DNA of 40,194 nucleotides from Bacteroidota bacterium (GCA_027483445.1 JAIXUS010000009.1:1-40194); one strand, 5' to 3'; positions 1 through 8,877 are shown, numbered from the stretch's first letter. Numbers and translations are program-made. The notes: a model not told the origin generated them from the sequence alone.

Positions 1-21
1 ATCTAATTTACTTCGTTAGCC

Positions 22-106
22 AGAAATACATCATCTGCTACGTTGCCCGCGGCTCGCAGTATTCATATACAGCTTCGCCTTGTCGCCTTGCATCTGATGC
101 ATTTCT
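22..106. repeat. Imperfect inverted repeat (long hairpin)
   Basis: Arms of about 40 nt face each other. The left arm starts AGAAATACATCATCTGC at 22-38 and the right arm ends GCATCTGATGCATTTCT at 90-106. The outer 17 nt pair with few mismatches, the middle is poorly paired, and an inner CAGTAT/ATACAG stem closes a short loop. It lies in the 156-nt leader region before the first gene. The base of the stem is not GC-rich and no T-tract follows closely, so a simple terminator is unlikely. A dispersed structured repeat is possible, but only one copy is present here. Confidence 0.5.
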
Positions 107-156
107 GACTTTTTCAGTAGGCCCTACTTTAACGCTTTAATCCATCATTTCGTTCC

Positions 157-714
157 ATGAGCTTAGTTATCTGTACTCAGTGTAATACGTCTAATAGCAG
201 CAGCGCCAGGTATTGTTCAGCCTGTGGTTATGCCTTACCCAAGCCCGTTGTTGAGGAGCCGCAGGTTGAAGCACCGAAGGTTCAGAAAAAGGCACGGTTG
301 AAAGGATCGACCATCGTGGCGATCTTGGGCGGTGTATTGTTCTCTTTGGGAGTTTATTGGGGAACCAATCGGTTTTTAAATTCTGGTATATTGGTCGATA
401 AGCAGCTTGGCGTAGTCTCTAACGAGATCAACAAAGCCTGCCCCATTTTGGTCGACTCCGAAACACGCCTCGACAATACAGTTGTTTTACCGGGAAAAGT
501 GCTGCAATACAATTACACCCTCATCAATGTAGTAGCCAGCGATATTGATACTTCCGCCTTTAAAGAGGCGCTCCGTCCAATTATTCTCGAGCAGGCCCGA
601 AGCAATCCTCAAATGGAATTCTTTCGCAAGCACGAAGTAACCTTAAATTATTATTACCGCGATTCAACCGGCAGCTATATCACCCTAATATCCGTACCTG
701 TGCCCAAAGAATAG
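157..714 (+). CDS. Zinc-ribbon, single-pass membrane protein of unknown function
   Basis: The 185-residue protein begins with a zinc ribbon: CTQC near residue 6 and CSAC near residue 20, giving a CxxC-x11-CxxC spacing. A Pro/Lys-rich linker follows, then one transmembrane segment around residues 50-70. The remaining ~115 residues form an extracytoplasmic domain with the motif NKACPILVDSETRLDN. Similar pairings of an N-terminal zinc ribbon with this CP..VD..TRLD domain are known as uncharacterised bacterial membrane proteins. The start was chosen because the zinc ribbon begins directly after it. The function is not recognised. A short GC-rich hairpin with four Ts follows the stop. Confidence 0.75.
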   Translation: MSLVICTQCNTSNSSSARYCSACGYALPKPVVEEPQVEAPKVQKKARLKGSTIVAILGGVLFSLGVYWGTNRFLNSGILVDKQLGVVSNEINKACPILVDSETRLDNTVVLPGKVLQYNYTLINVVASDIDTSAFKEALRPIILEQARSNPQMEFFRKHEVTLNYYYRDSTGSYITLISVPVPKE

Positions 715-745
715 GCTTGGGAGAATTGGGGTGTGAAGGGAAAAT

Positions 746-760
746 GCGGTAACCGCTTTT
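746..760 (+). terminator. Weak possible terminator
   Basis: GCGGTAACCGC (746-756) is an 11-nt palindrome that could form a 4-bp GC stem, followed by TTTT at 757-760. It sits 31 nt after the zinc-ribbon gene and just touches the 3' end of the converging hydrolase gene. The stem is short, so the call is tentative. Confidence 0.3.
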
Positions 761-1667
761 AGTGGTAGTTTTTTATTGTCGCGCCCAAGTAATTTAACGC
801 TTTATCATAAGTTTCAATTCCGTGTCCTACGTTGTTGAATATTTTGGTCTCTTTCAGTGTCTTAATCTGTCTTTTGGCATTATCTACTGATTTTTGATAA
901 GGAAATAAAAGGTCTTTGTCACCAACAAGTAAATAAGTATCTACTTTAACTTCTTCAAGTTGTCTGTCCATATAATATGGTTTTTGCGTCTTGTCTTTAT
1001 AGCGGCTTATTGCGAAAACCTCATAGTCAACAAGCATTTTTTCTGAAAATTCAGATAGCTTATGATTAGGTTTGGAGAAAACTGCTTTATCAAGAAATTT
1101 GGACACATTTATTTTGGTCGGTTTTATTATTGGAAGAAGATTAAAATACAGATTTTTAAGAGTCAGGGAAAAGGGTTGTAGGCAACCTGGGTTTAGTAAA
1201 AAAGCTGCCTTTATTCTTTGTGGGCTTACTATTCCCAATTTCATACAAATAAGTCCACCAAATGATGCTCCAGCAATAAAAGCATTTCCAATATTTAGTT
1301 TGTCGAAAATTTCGGTTGCCCATATTCCATAATCTAAGGATTTAATGTCTGGTGTTGCACCGTCACTTAAATTTGGAAGTCCATTGGTTTCTATCATAAA
1401 AATTCTCATTTTATGATTTAAGTTGTCAAGACCTTTATCAAAGTCCCAAATCAATGAAGTGGTTCTTGCTCCTGGGAAAATCACTAATGTGTCTGAGTAT
1501 TCTTCTTTTGTGTGAATTCCCCAAACCACTGTTTTTCCAATTGAAGTTTCGATTTCATATCGCTCATATTTTCTACCGTTTTCATTTTCTAATTGTGATA
1601 CCCAATTTTCAAAATAGTCTCGGTCTGTTTTTTCGTCTTTGAAGCGTGACTTACTGTATATTTTCAT
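759..1667 (-). CDS. Alpha/beta hydrolase, AT-rich and probably acquired
   Basis: The 302-residue protein is an alpha/beta-hydrolase-fold enzyme. The nucleophile elbow is GASFGG with Ser135, the acid is likely the Asp in VGDKDLLFP near residue 250, and the base is the His in NVGHGIE near residue 280. There is no signal peptide, so it is predicted cytoplasmic. The substrate cannot be told from sequence; esterase/lipase-like or peptidase-like activity is family inference. The gene is visibly richer in A and T than its neighbours, with many AAA, AAT and TTT codons. An attC-like element lies 28 nt upstream of its start. Together these suggest a horizontally acquired single-gene unit. Confidence 0.8.
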   Translation of the reverse strand: MKIYSKSRFKDEKTDRDYFENWVSQLENENGRKYERYEIETSIGKTVVWGIHTKEEYSDTLVIFPGARTTSLIWDFDKGLDNLNHKMRIFMIETNGLPNLSDGATPDIKSLDYGIWATEIFDKLNIGNAFIAGASFGGLICMKLGIVSPQRIKAAFLLNPGCLQPFSLTLKNLYFNLLPIIKPTKINVSKFLDKAVFSKPNHKLSEFSEKMLVDYEVFAISRYKDKTQKPYYMDRQLEEVKVDTYLLVGDKDLLFPYQKSVDNAKRQIKTLKETKIFNNVGHGIETYDKALNYLGATIKNYH

Positions 1668-1695
1668 CTCTGTCTATGATGTCAGTTAAAATTAC

Positions 1696-1728
1696 ACCTA
1701 ACGGTTCGCGCATAAACGCCGGTTGGGT
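1696..1728 (-). other. attC-like imperfect palindrome (possible gene-cassette boundary)
   Basis: Read on the minus strand, this 33-nt element starts ACCCAAC and ends GTTAGGT. These fit the integron attC end motifs RYYYAAC and GTTRRRY exactly. The orientation fits a recombination boundary just 5' of the hydrolase gene. At 33 nt it is shorter than known attC sites (about 57-141 nt), and I see no partner after the hydrolase stop. It may be a degenerate site or a chance palindrome. Confidence 0.3.
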
Positions 1729-1902
1729 TTGGTGACAGAAAGTTATCAGTTCACCACGAAATTTCCAAATGTTCTCAAGCTCAAAATTTTGCACCAAAAA
1801 CCCAATGAGGGTTATGCACTGTTTGCACTGTTCGTTTTTTTGGGTGCACTCGGTTTAGTGGCTCAAAGGCCTGGGGTAATTACGCTGTGCCGGCCAATGA
1901 AA

Positions 1903-2054
1903 GCGCCAGCGGGTGCAGCGGATAGCCCGGAAGACAGTGCGAGAGCGAGAGGGAGAGTGGGCTGGAGAGAGCAACTGGCTGAGGACTATGAGCGGAACAC
2001 GCGGTGCCCGGCGATGCAGCCTCGGTACACCGTAATGCTCAGCGAGGCAGGCGC
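1903..2054 (-). repeat. Dispersed repeat family A, copy A1 (inverted orientation)
   Basis: This 152-bp element is read on the minus strand. It starts GCGCCTGCCTCGCTGAGC, contains CGCCGGGCACCGCG, a CT-rich stretch and a GGGCTATCCGC box, and ends GCTGGCGC. The same ordered blocks occur at 8878-9018 and 29362-29549. The 8-bp ends are inverted repeats with one central mismatch (GCGCCTGC versus GCGCCAGC). The 539-nt gap between the hydrolase and the M43 protease also holds the attC-like site (1696-1728). I see nothing else definite in 1729-1902 or 2055-2206. Confidence 0.75.
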
Positions 2055-2206
2055 CCAAAAGCAAATGGCCAGAATGGGTGGTGAATTAAGCGCCAACACT
2101 AACTGGGTTTATCAACATCAACTTGTAAGGAAAGGCTTAGGTTTCGGATTGAGCAACATGAAGGATTTGGCTAAATTAGCCGCCTTATTTGGCGACAAAC
2201 CATCAC

Positions 2207-4486
2207 ATGAAAAAATTTCTACTCGTATTGGCAGTCCTTACTGCCACTAGTGTTTCCCATGCACAGTCGCACCGCTGCGGCACTATGGATGTGCATCAAA
2301 GGCTGTTGCAAAACGACAGTGAATATCAGCTGATGCGCGAGGTTATAAACCAACACATTCAACACTTTGAAAGTACGCAATCGGAACACGACGTGAACCG
2401 CGTTGTGTATACGATTCCTGTGGTTTTCCATGTGGTGTATCAGAATGCCACGGAGAACATTTCAGATGCACAGCTGCTGTCGCAGATTGATGTGTTGAAC
2501 GATGATTTTCGAAAGCTCAACTCGAACTTCAATACGACGCCATCTGTTTTTCAGGGCATCGCAGCGGACGTGGAAATTGAATTTTGCCTTGCAACCGTAG
2601 ACCCCAGCGGAAACCCAACCACCGGCATTACACGCACACAAACCAATGTTAGCTCATTCAACACCAACGACAATGTAAAGTTCACCAGTTCGGGTGGACG
2701 AAATGCCTGGCCAAGAGCGAATTACCTTAATATTTGGGTGGCCGATTTAGGCAATAGTTTATTGGGTTATGCGCAATTTCCGGGCGGTCCGGCCAATACC
2801 GACGGCGTTGTGCTCACCTACACTTCGGTGGGTCGCCCGCCGGCAAACAATTTTGGAGGCGCGTACAACCTTGGCCGAACCGCAACCCATGAAGTGGGTC
2901 ACTGGCTGGGCTTGTACCATATTTGGGGCGACGACGGGAACTCCTGCAGTGGAACCGACGAAATTTCAGATACGCCAAACCAGGCTGATGAGTCGGTAGG
3001 CTGCCCAAATTTCCCACAGATTTCTTGCAGCAATGGACCGAACGGCGACATGTTCATGAACTACATGGACTACATGTCGGACGCTTGTGCGACGATGTTC
3101 ACCAATGGCCAAAAGACCCGAATGCGCTCCTTTTTTGCGCCGGGTGGAGCCCGTGCTTCATTGTTAAGTTCGAATGTTTGCAACAGCACTCCGCCACCAC
3201 CGCCATCGGCTTGTAACGACACTTTGCGTTTCCCATTGCCGGGAACTGAGGCGGTGTATGGAAGTCAAGAGATTGGGTATGTGTCGGGAACCAATACTTA
3301 CAATGACTCTGCGAAGGTTGACAAGTTCACCGCGGTTTCGCCGTTTACACGGGTGCGAGGTGGCTTCTTCAAGTTTGCTGATGCCGATTTGAATGGATTG
3401 GGCTCCTACAATGTTACCTTCCGTTTATACGACGATAATGGCACCGGAGGGCTTCCGGGCAGCATTTTGGCCAGCACGACTGTGCCCATGGCTACGGTGG
3501 TAAATAGCGTAACGAATGCTGCGTATCTACAAGTTCAGTTTGCCAATCCGGTTACGGTGAGCGGTGCGTTTTATCTGGGTGTGGTGATCAACCCTGCCAG
3601 TGGCGTTATTTTGGCTTTGTACACCAATGAGGATGGCCAATCGACACCCAATACGGCCTTTGAGCAATTTGAAGATGGCACCTGGCATGAATACACCGAA
3701 GAGGCCAGTTGGGGAATCTCTGTATCACATGCCATTAGTGCATGGATGGAGGCCGCACCGCCAACATCGAGCTTCAACATTTCGGATGGAACAATTTGCT
3801 CGGGCAATACCATAACGTTTACTTCAACAGCCACTGCTGCCGTGGGTTACCAATGGACGTTCCCCGGTGGAAATCCATCGAGCAGCACCGCAGTAAACCC
3901 AACCGTTACCTACTCTTCTGCCGGAACTTACAATGCCACTTTGGTTGTAACAGGCTCTTGTGCAGGGCAAACAGCCACCCAAACTCAGAACAATGCGGTG
4001 GTAGTGAGCAATCAGCCAGCGGTACCGCAAATCAGCAATAACAACGGAGTGCTCAGCACGAGCACCAACGGTGGTTCGATACAGTGGTTTTTAAATGGAA
4101 CAGCCATCAGTGGCGCTACGGGTCCTCAGCACAATCCAACAGCAGTTGGAAATTATACAGTAAGTGTTACGCAAGGAGGCTGTACTTCAACATCGGCGCC
4201 GTTTACGGTAACTACAATTGATGTAAATGCGGCTTCGCCGGATGCCTTTATCGTGTTCCCGAATCCAGCTCAGGAAAAGTTGTTTATCCGCACCGGTTTC
4301 CGCGATACACAAGCTCAAGTGATCATTGTGCTCAATGACTTAAGTGGCAAGCAGGTGTTGATGCAGCAATACGCTTCTGGTAATCTGATGGAGGTAAACA
4401 CGGCTTCGCTGGCCTCCGGAATGTATCTCCTGACTGTTTCCAATGGTAAAGAGCAGCAGGTGGTTCGTGTGGGCATCACCCACTAA
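2207..4486 (+). CDS. Secreted M43 (pappalysin-type) zinc metalloprotease with PKD domain and T9SS signal
   Basis: The 759-residue precursor starts MKKFLLVLAV, a standard signal peptide; an ATG 18 nt upstream is in frame but adds a non-signal extension. The catalytic domain carries the zinc motif HEVGHWLGLYH (His228, Glu229, His232, His238) and a Met-turn FMNYMDYMSD about 60 residues later, as in family M43B. A proline run then leads to a beta-rich domain (~340-520), a PKD-like domain (TICSGNTITF onward, ~525-600), an Ig-like segment, and a C-terminal domain with FPNPAQEKLFI and SGMYLLTV typical of type A T9SS sorting. It probably acts outside the cell on proteins or peptides. The substrate is unknown. 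A second M43 protease lies at 17513-18760. Confidence 0.92.
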   Translation: MKKFLLVLAVLTATSVSHAQSHRCGTMDVHQRLLQNDSEYQLMREVINQHIQHFESTQSEHDVNRVVYTIPVVFHVVYQNATENISDAQLLSQIDVLNDDFRKLNSNFNTTPSVFQGIAADVEIEFCLATVDPSGNPTTGITRTQTNVSSFNTNDNVKFTSSGGRNAWPRANYLNIWVADLGNSLLGYAQFPGGPANTDGVVLTYTSVGRPPANNFGGAYNLGRTATHEVGHWLGLYHIWGDDGNSCSGTDEISDTPNQADESVGCPNFPQISCSNGPNGDMFMNYMDYMSDACATMFTNGQKTRMRSFFAPGGARASLLSSNVCNSTPPPPPSACNDTLRFPLPGTEAVYGSQEIGYVSGTNTYNDSAKVDKFTAVSPFTRVRGGFFKFADADLNGLGSYNVTFRLYDDNGTGGLPGSILASTTVPMATVVNSVTNAAYLQVQFANPVTVSGAFYLGVVINPASGVILALYTNEDGQSTPNTAFEQFEDGTWHEYTEEASWGISVSHAISAWMEAAPPTSSFNISDGTICSGNTITFTSTATAAVGYQWTFPGGNPSSSTAVNPTVTYSSAGTYNATLVVTGSCAGQTATQTQNNAVVVSNQPAVPQISNNNGVLSTSTNGGSIQWFLNGTAISGATGPQHNPTAVGNYTVSVTQGGCTSTSAPFTVTTIDVNAASPDAFIVFPNPAQEKLFIRTGFRDTQAQVIIVLNDLSGKQVLMQQYASGNLMEVNTASLASGMYLLTVSNGKEQQVVRVGITH

Positions 4487-4519
4487 ACAAGAAAAGTCTA
4501 TTCGTAGCGTTCCTGCACT

Positions 4520-5596
4520 ATGAAATGTAGCACCCGGAAAATGATATTGAGCATTCTTCCGGGTGTTTTTTTATGTTTGACCGGAATTGCAGGACCGTCA
4601 GACACATTGGCCAATGAGCCCGAAAAACCGGTGTATTTTATTCGGTTCAAAGATCAGCCTCATTTTACGTTTGAGTTTGCGCGGAGAAGGCAGCAAATCA
4701 GTTTGGTAAATCCGGCCAATGAATCTTTGTTTGTGCGCTACGAGCCCAATACCCGAACCAATTTCATTGCCTCATTCGATTACCGTTGGATTAGTTTATC
4801 GTTAGGTTTGTTCTCAATGCCGGTAGGCCAGTCGCGGTTTCAGGGCGAAACAGAGCAGTTTAACCTGCGTTTCAGTTTTAACGGCCGAAGAATTTGGAAC
4901 ACCAATTTCATCCAATTTTATCAAGGGTATTCACAAACCAATCCGCAAATTTCCGACAGTCTCTGGGTAAGTGGCATGCCCCTACCCCATCGGCCCGACA
5001 TCAGCAGTTTCACCTTGTTTTCTAATGTGCTTTATTGTTTTCGGCCCGACAAATTCTCATACCGTGCAGCACTTTGGCAGCTCGACCGCCAGGAAAAAAG
5101 TGCTGGGAGCTTTGTTGCGGGAGCTTCGTATCGTTTAAATCTCATCGACAGCGACACCAATCAAACCATGATTCCGATTGGATTGTACAATGAGTATTCG
5201 CCGATTAACCGGGCTGTTTCGGTGCGTCAAAGCACCTTTACCATCCATGCAGGGTACATACACACCTTTGTTTCTCCTTACAAACCCTGGTTTTTAACCT
5301 TGTACTTATTGCCCGGTATTGCCTTTGAAAGCGGCTTTTACCGACCTGAAGATTTATTGGTGAGGACCTTTCGTCAGAGCGCAGCAGCAGCGACAGAATT
5401 CAGGCTCATTTTAGGCTATAACGCCGACCGTTGGTTCAGCGGAATCTCGTTTCACAGCTTGAGTTTTGCAGGTACCCGGGACGCCGACCTATGGGTCGAC
5501 AACAATTTTAGCTGGTTTAGAATCTTTGGAGGCTTTCGGCTGAAGCCGATAGACAGAACCAAAGGCCCGAAAATACTCAGGGGCATCGGTTTGTAA
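4520..5596 (+). CDS. Secreted or outer-membrane protein of unknown function
   Basis: The 358-residue protein starts with a likely signal peptide: charged MKCSTRK, hydrophobic core to about residue 24, cleavage near GIAG or TLA. I prefer the ATG at 4520 over 4541 because it supplies the positive n-region. The mature part is rich in aromatic residues and in alternating polar/hydrophobic stretches (for example FNLRFSFNGRRIWNTNF), which fits an outer-membrane beta-barrel. I cannot assign it to a family. It ends exactly where the converging purF begins to end, with the two stop codons adjacent. The intrinsic terminator at 4531-4572 sits in the signal-peptide codons, so transcription of this gene may be attenuated. 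Confidence 0.6.
   Translation: MKCSTRKMILSILPGVFLCLTGIAGPSDTLANEPEKPVYFIRFKDQPHFTFEFARRRQQISLVNPANESLFVRYEPNTRTNFIASFDYRWISLSLGLFSMPVGQSRFQGETEQFNLRFSFNGRRIWNTNFIQFYQGYSQTNPQISDSLWVSGMPLPHRPDISSFTLFSNVLYCFRPDKFSYRAALWQLDRQEKSAGSFVAGASYRLNLIDSDTNQTMIPIGLYNEYSPINRAVSVRQSTFTIHAGYIHTFVSPYKPWFLTLYLLPGIAFESGFYRPEDLLVRTFRQSAAAATEFRLILGYNADRWFSGISFHSLSFAGTRDADLWVDNNFSWFRIFGGFRLKPIDRTKGPKILRGIGL
4531..4572 (+). terminator. Strong intrinsic terminator, lying inside the next gene's start region
   Basis: CACCCGGAA (4531-4539) pairs perfectly with TTCCGGGTG (4557-4565) across a 17-nt loop, followed by seven Ts (4566-4572). It is 45 nt past the protease stop and fits that gene's terminator. It also lies within codons 4-18 of the following reading frame if that starts at 4520. 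Confidence 0.75.
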
Positions 5597-7498
5597 TCAA
5601 TACGCCCGCTCGTTCACCTTGTTGTAAAAGTTGATAAAGGCGCGATTCACCACTTTATTGCCGCCCGGAGTCGGGTAATTGCCCGAGAAATACCAATCGC
5701 CACGGTGGTTTGGACAAGCTTCATGGAGGCTTTCCAGCTTTTGATAAATCACAGCAACCTCAGCATGGATATCGGCCGGGGTGACCAGTTTGGCAATGCG
5801 ATCAGAAATCTCCTCATCGGTAAAATGCTTGTAGATGTTCTGCACCACATTGCGGATTTCTTCTTTGGGGTAGCTGTCTTGTGCGATGCATTGCTCATAC
5901 ACCTCATCAATCACATATTCGGTTCCCCGCTCGCGGTGGAGGTCGACGGCAGCCTGAAAGGCAATAAAATCGCCGAGCTTGGCCATATCGATACCGTAAC
6001 AGTCGGGGTAACGAATTTGAGGAGCCGAAGAAACAATGATGATTTTCTTGGGGCCCAAGCGGTCGAGGATTCGTAAAATACTCTGCTTTAGTGTGGTGCC
6101 GCGCACGATGGAATCGTCGATAATCACCAGTGTATCAATATCTTTTCGAACAATGCCATAGGTTACATCGTACACATGCGCCACCATTTCGTCGCGGTGC
6201 AAATCGTCGGTAATGAAGGTGCGAATCTTGGCGTCTTTGATGGCGATTTTCTCGGTTCGGACGCTACGGCTGAGGATTCGGTTAACCACATCGGCATCGA
6301 GCGTCCCATTCAAGGCGGTAATTTGTCGGTTTTTCTCTTCGTTCAACCACTGATTCATTCCATGAACAAGCCCGAAGAAAGCAGTTTCGGCTGTGTTGGG
6401 AATGTAGGAAAACACCGTATTGTCGATGTCGTAATTGATGGCTTCGAGTATTTGTTTGCTGAGGTTTTTTCCAAGTGCTTTGCGCTCGCGGTAGATGTCG
6501 GCATCGGAGCCACGCGAGAAATAGATGCGTTCAAAAGAGCAGGAGAGGCGTTCTTTGGGTTCGCGGATTACTTCTTCGGCAACACGGCCATCCTTTTTGA
6601 TAATGAGCGCGGAGCCCGGCGGCAATTCACGGATTTCCTCCAGCGGAATGTTGAAGGCCGTTTGAAGCACCGGACGTTCTGATGTAGCTACAACCACCTC
6701 ATCGTTTTGCAAGTAAAAGCAAGGCCTGATTCCATTCGGATCGCGCACTACAAAAGCATCGCCATGACCAATCATTCCTGTTATTACGTAGCCTCCATCA
6801 AATCGTTTAGAAGCCTGACGTAGGATTTCGGCCACATCTAAATCGCGGGCAATGAGCCGGGAAATTTCGGCATTGTCGTGTCCCTGGCGTTTGAATTCGC
6901 GAAAGAGACGCTCGTTTTCATTATCGAGGAAATGACCAATCTTTTCGAGAACCGTAACGGTATCGGCCATTTCTTTGGGGTGCTGCCCCAGCTCGATGAG
7001 CTGATTAAATTGCTCGTCGACATTGGTAAGGTTGAAATTTCCGGCCACCACGAGGTTTCTGCTCATCCAGTTGTTTTGGCGAAGGAAAGGGTGGCAGTTT
7101 TCGATGCTGTTTTTCCCAAAGGTGCCGTAGCGCAAGTGCCCCATGAGCAATTCGCCGATGAAAGGGTGGTTGGCTTTGAGATACTCGGTGTCTTTGAACT
7201 TCTCCGGGTTATCGCGCCGCATTTCTTCGTAGTAGGAGTTGAGCTTTTCGAAGATGTCTTTGAGCGGCTGTGCGGCATTTGAGCGATACCGGCCAATGTA
7301 GCGATGACCGGGTGGCACATCAAATTTGATGCAGGCAACACCCGCCCCATCCTGCCCGCGATTGTGCTGTTTCTCCATGAGGAGATTCAGTTTGTTCAGG
7401 GCGTAACGTGCGGATCCGTATTTCTGGCGGTAATAATCGAGGGGTTTGAGCAGGCGGATGAGTACTATTCCGCACTCGTGTTTGATGGTTTCGCTCAT
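5597..7498 (-). CDS. purF: Amidophosphoribosyltransferase homologue, long Bacteroidota type
   Basis: The 633-residue protein has an N-terminal class II glutamine amidotransferase domain followed by a type I phosphoribosyltransferase domain. The likely nucleophile is Cys9 in KHECGIVLIRLL, so eight residues must be removed to expose it; NRGQDGAG follows at about residue 46. The PRPP-binding loop is IIDDSIVRGTT (~458-468). PurF makes 5-phosphoribosylamine from PRPP and glutamine, the first step of purine synthesis. At 633 residues it exceeds the usual ~470-510, matching a longer form common in Bacteroidota. Whether this form is the main PurF cannot be told here. A TACCTTTG box lies 7 nt upstream of the start. 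Confidence 0.85.
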   Translation of the reverse strand: MSETIKHECGIVLIRLLKPLDYYRQKYGSARYALNKLNLLMEKQHNRGQDGAGVACIKFDVPPGHRYIGRYRSNAAQPLKDIFEKLNSYYEEMRRDNPEKFKDTEYLKANHPFIGELLMGHLRYGTFGKNSIENCHPFLRQNNWMSRNLVVAGNFNLTNVDEQFNQLIELGQHPKEMADTVTVLEKIGHFLDNENERLFREFKRQGHDNAEISRLIARDLDVAEILRQASKRFDGGYVITGMIGHGDAFVVRDPNGIRPCFYLQNDEVVVATSERPVLQTAFNIPLEEIRELPPGSALIIKKDGRVAEEVIREPKERLSCSFERIYFSRGSDADIYRERKALGKNLSKQILEAINYDIDNTVFSYIPNTAETAFFGLVHGMNQWLNEEKNRQITALNGTLDADVVNRILSRSVRTEKIAIKDAKIRTFITDDLHRDEMVAHVYDVTYGIVRKDIDTLVIIDDSIVRGTTLKQSILRILDRLGPKKIIIVSSAPQIRYPDCYGIDMAKLGDFIAFQAAVDLHRERGTEYVIDEVYEQCIAQDSYPKEEIRNVVQNIYKHFTDEEISDRIAKLVTPADIHAEVAVIYQKLESLHEACPNHRGDWYFSGNYPTPGGNKVVNRAFINFYNKVNERAY

Positions 7499-7505
7499 GG
7501 TGTGG

Positions 7506-7513
7506 CAAAGGTA
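7506..7513 (-). promoter_or_regulatory. Bacteroidota -7 promoter box before purF
   Basis: The minus strand reads TACCTTTG, a full match to TAnnTTTG, ending 7 nt before the ATG. No clear -33 TTTG is seen. A transcript from here would have almost no leader. The remaining ~155 nt to the next gene hold nothing else definite; TAATTTCG at 7641-7648 is a one-mismatch box upstream of the SRPBCC gene. Confidence 0.5.
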
Positions 7514-7669
7514 GTAAAAGAGCCGTGGAGATCGATAGTTGAGCTCTTGGTAAAGAGTGTCCGATTAATTAATAACCGTCTAGTCAATGGCGGCCGAATT
7601 GACCGACGCTTTGTGAAAGCATGAATTCGTCAGGAAGTTCTAATTTCGCCGAACCCAAAAACCAACGCA

Positions 7670-8083
7670 ATGATCATTCACACCGAAACACAAGTTAATG
7701 CTCCCGTAGACAAAGTCTGGGGTGCCTATACATCACCCGAACATATTACCGGTTGGAATTTCGCCAGCGACGACTGGTGCTGTCCTTCGGCGAGCAATGA
7801 TTTAAGGCCGGGTGGGCGCTACGTAGCCCGAATGGAGGCCAAAGATGGTAGCTTCGGGTTCGACTTTGAAGCGGTATATGACGAGGTGATTCATCATCAA
7901 AAATTGGCGTATACCATGGGTGATGGAAGAAAAGCTACCGTAGTTTTTGAAGCGATCTCGGAAACCCAAACTAGGGTAAGTGTCGATTTTGAAGCCGAAA
8001 CCATGAATCAGGAAGAGATGCAACGCCAGGGTTGGCAGGCGATTTTGGATAATTTTGGGAGGTATGCCGAAGCGTTGATTTAG
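7670..8083 (+). CDS. SRPBCC-fold (AHSA1-like) protein
   Basis: The 137-residue protein has the AHSA1/START-like layout: an opening strand HTETQVNAPVDKVWGAYTSP, a PGGRYVARM segment, and a C-terminal helix ending GWQAILDNFGRYAEAL. This fold binds hydrophobic ligands or acts with partner proteins, and no specific ligand can be inferred. It is cytoplasmic, with no signal peptide. The VIT-type transporter gene starts 25 nt downstream on the same strand, so they are likely co-transcribed, but a functional link is unproven. Confidence 0.8.
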   Translation: MIIHTETQVNAPVDKVWGAYTSPEHITGWNFASDDWCCPSASNDLRPGGRYVARMEAKDGSFGFDFEAVYDEVIHHQKLAYTMGDGRKATVVFEAISETQTRVSVDFEAETMNQEEMQRQGWQAILDNFGRYAEALI

Positions 8084-8108
8084 CAAGCAAGCGCAAAAAT
8101 CGCCATTC

Positions 8109-8825
8109 ATGAAAAAAACCACCCCAACCACCATCGATAATTACCTCGATACCCATTACATCCACCGAAGCAATTGGCTGAGAGCGGCAGTTTTGGGCGC
8201 CAACGACGGTATTTTGTCGATTTCAGCGCTGGCCATCGGCGTTGCGGCTTCAGGAGCCGGTCGAGATGCCATTGTTTTGGCTTCGCTGGCCGGATTGGTG
8301 GGTGGTGCACTATCCATGGCCGCCGGCGAGTACGTATCGGTAAGTTCACAAACCGACATGGAAAAGGCCGACATCCAACGTGAAGAAAAAGAACTGCAAG
8401 ACACGCCCGAAGCCGAAATGGAACTGCTGGCTTTGATTTATGAACGCCGCGGACTAAAGCCAGAAACCGCTAAACTTGTCGCGAAGGAACTTACCGAGGC
8501 GGATGCCTTGGGAGCCCACGTACGCGATGAACTGGGCATCAACGAAATCAATCAGGCCAACCCTTTGCAAGCCGCGCTGGCTTCCGGGGCAGCATTCACC
8601 GCAGGCGGCGTAATGCCCTGCCTGATTGCCGGTTTGTCGCCCCTCACATGGGTCGAAACGACCTTGTACGCCTCAACTACACTATTTCTGATGCTGCTTG
8701 GGGTTGCATCGGCAAGACTTGGCGGTTCGCCGCCCGTTCGAGCGGCCTTGCGTATCATGGTTTGGGGAACATTGGCCATGGGTATTTCAGGCGCAGTGGG
8801 GTATTTCTTCGGCGTTTCGGTCTAA
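8109..8825 (+). CDS. VIT1/CCC1-family iron/manganese transporter
   Basis: The 238-residue membrane protein fits the VIT family throughout. It starts HRSNWLRAAVLGANDGI, where NWLRAAVLGANDGI is the family hallmark in the first transmembrane helix. A second helix contains GGALSMAAGEYVSVSSQ. A charged cytosolic segment (QTDMEKADIQREEKE, ~80-140) corresponds to the metal-binding region, and three C-terminal helices follow. Family members move Fe(II) or Mn(II) out of the cytoplasm by proton antiport. It follows the SRPBCC gene closely. Repeat A2 begins 52 nt after its stop. Confidence 0.88.
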   Translation: MKKTTPTTIDNYLDTHYIHRSNWLRAAVLGANDGILSISALAIGVAASGAGRDAIVLASLAGLVGGALSMAAGEYVSVSSQTDMEKADIQREEKELQDTPEAEMELLALIYERRGLKPETAKLVAKELTEADALGAHVRDELGINEINQANPLQAALASGAAFTAGGVMPCLIAGLSPLTWVETTLYASTTLFLMLLGVASARLGGSPPVRAALRIMVWGTLAMGISGAVGYFFGVSV

Positions 8826-8877
8826 GGAGACACAACACTCAAATACCCTCATAATTGTTTGGCTTGTTCATTTTTGG

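Noticed and set aside
1723-2250. Open frame of 175 codons on the plus strand
   Set aside because: It runs through repeat A1 and the protease leader, its codon pattern changes with the repeat, and it overlaps the true signal peptide in another frame.
5705-6682. Two long plus-strand frames opposite purF
   Set aside because: Mirror frames of a conserved coding sequence, with no recognisable protein features.
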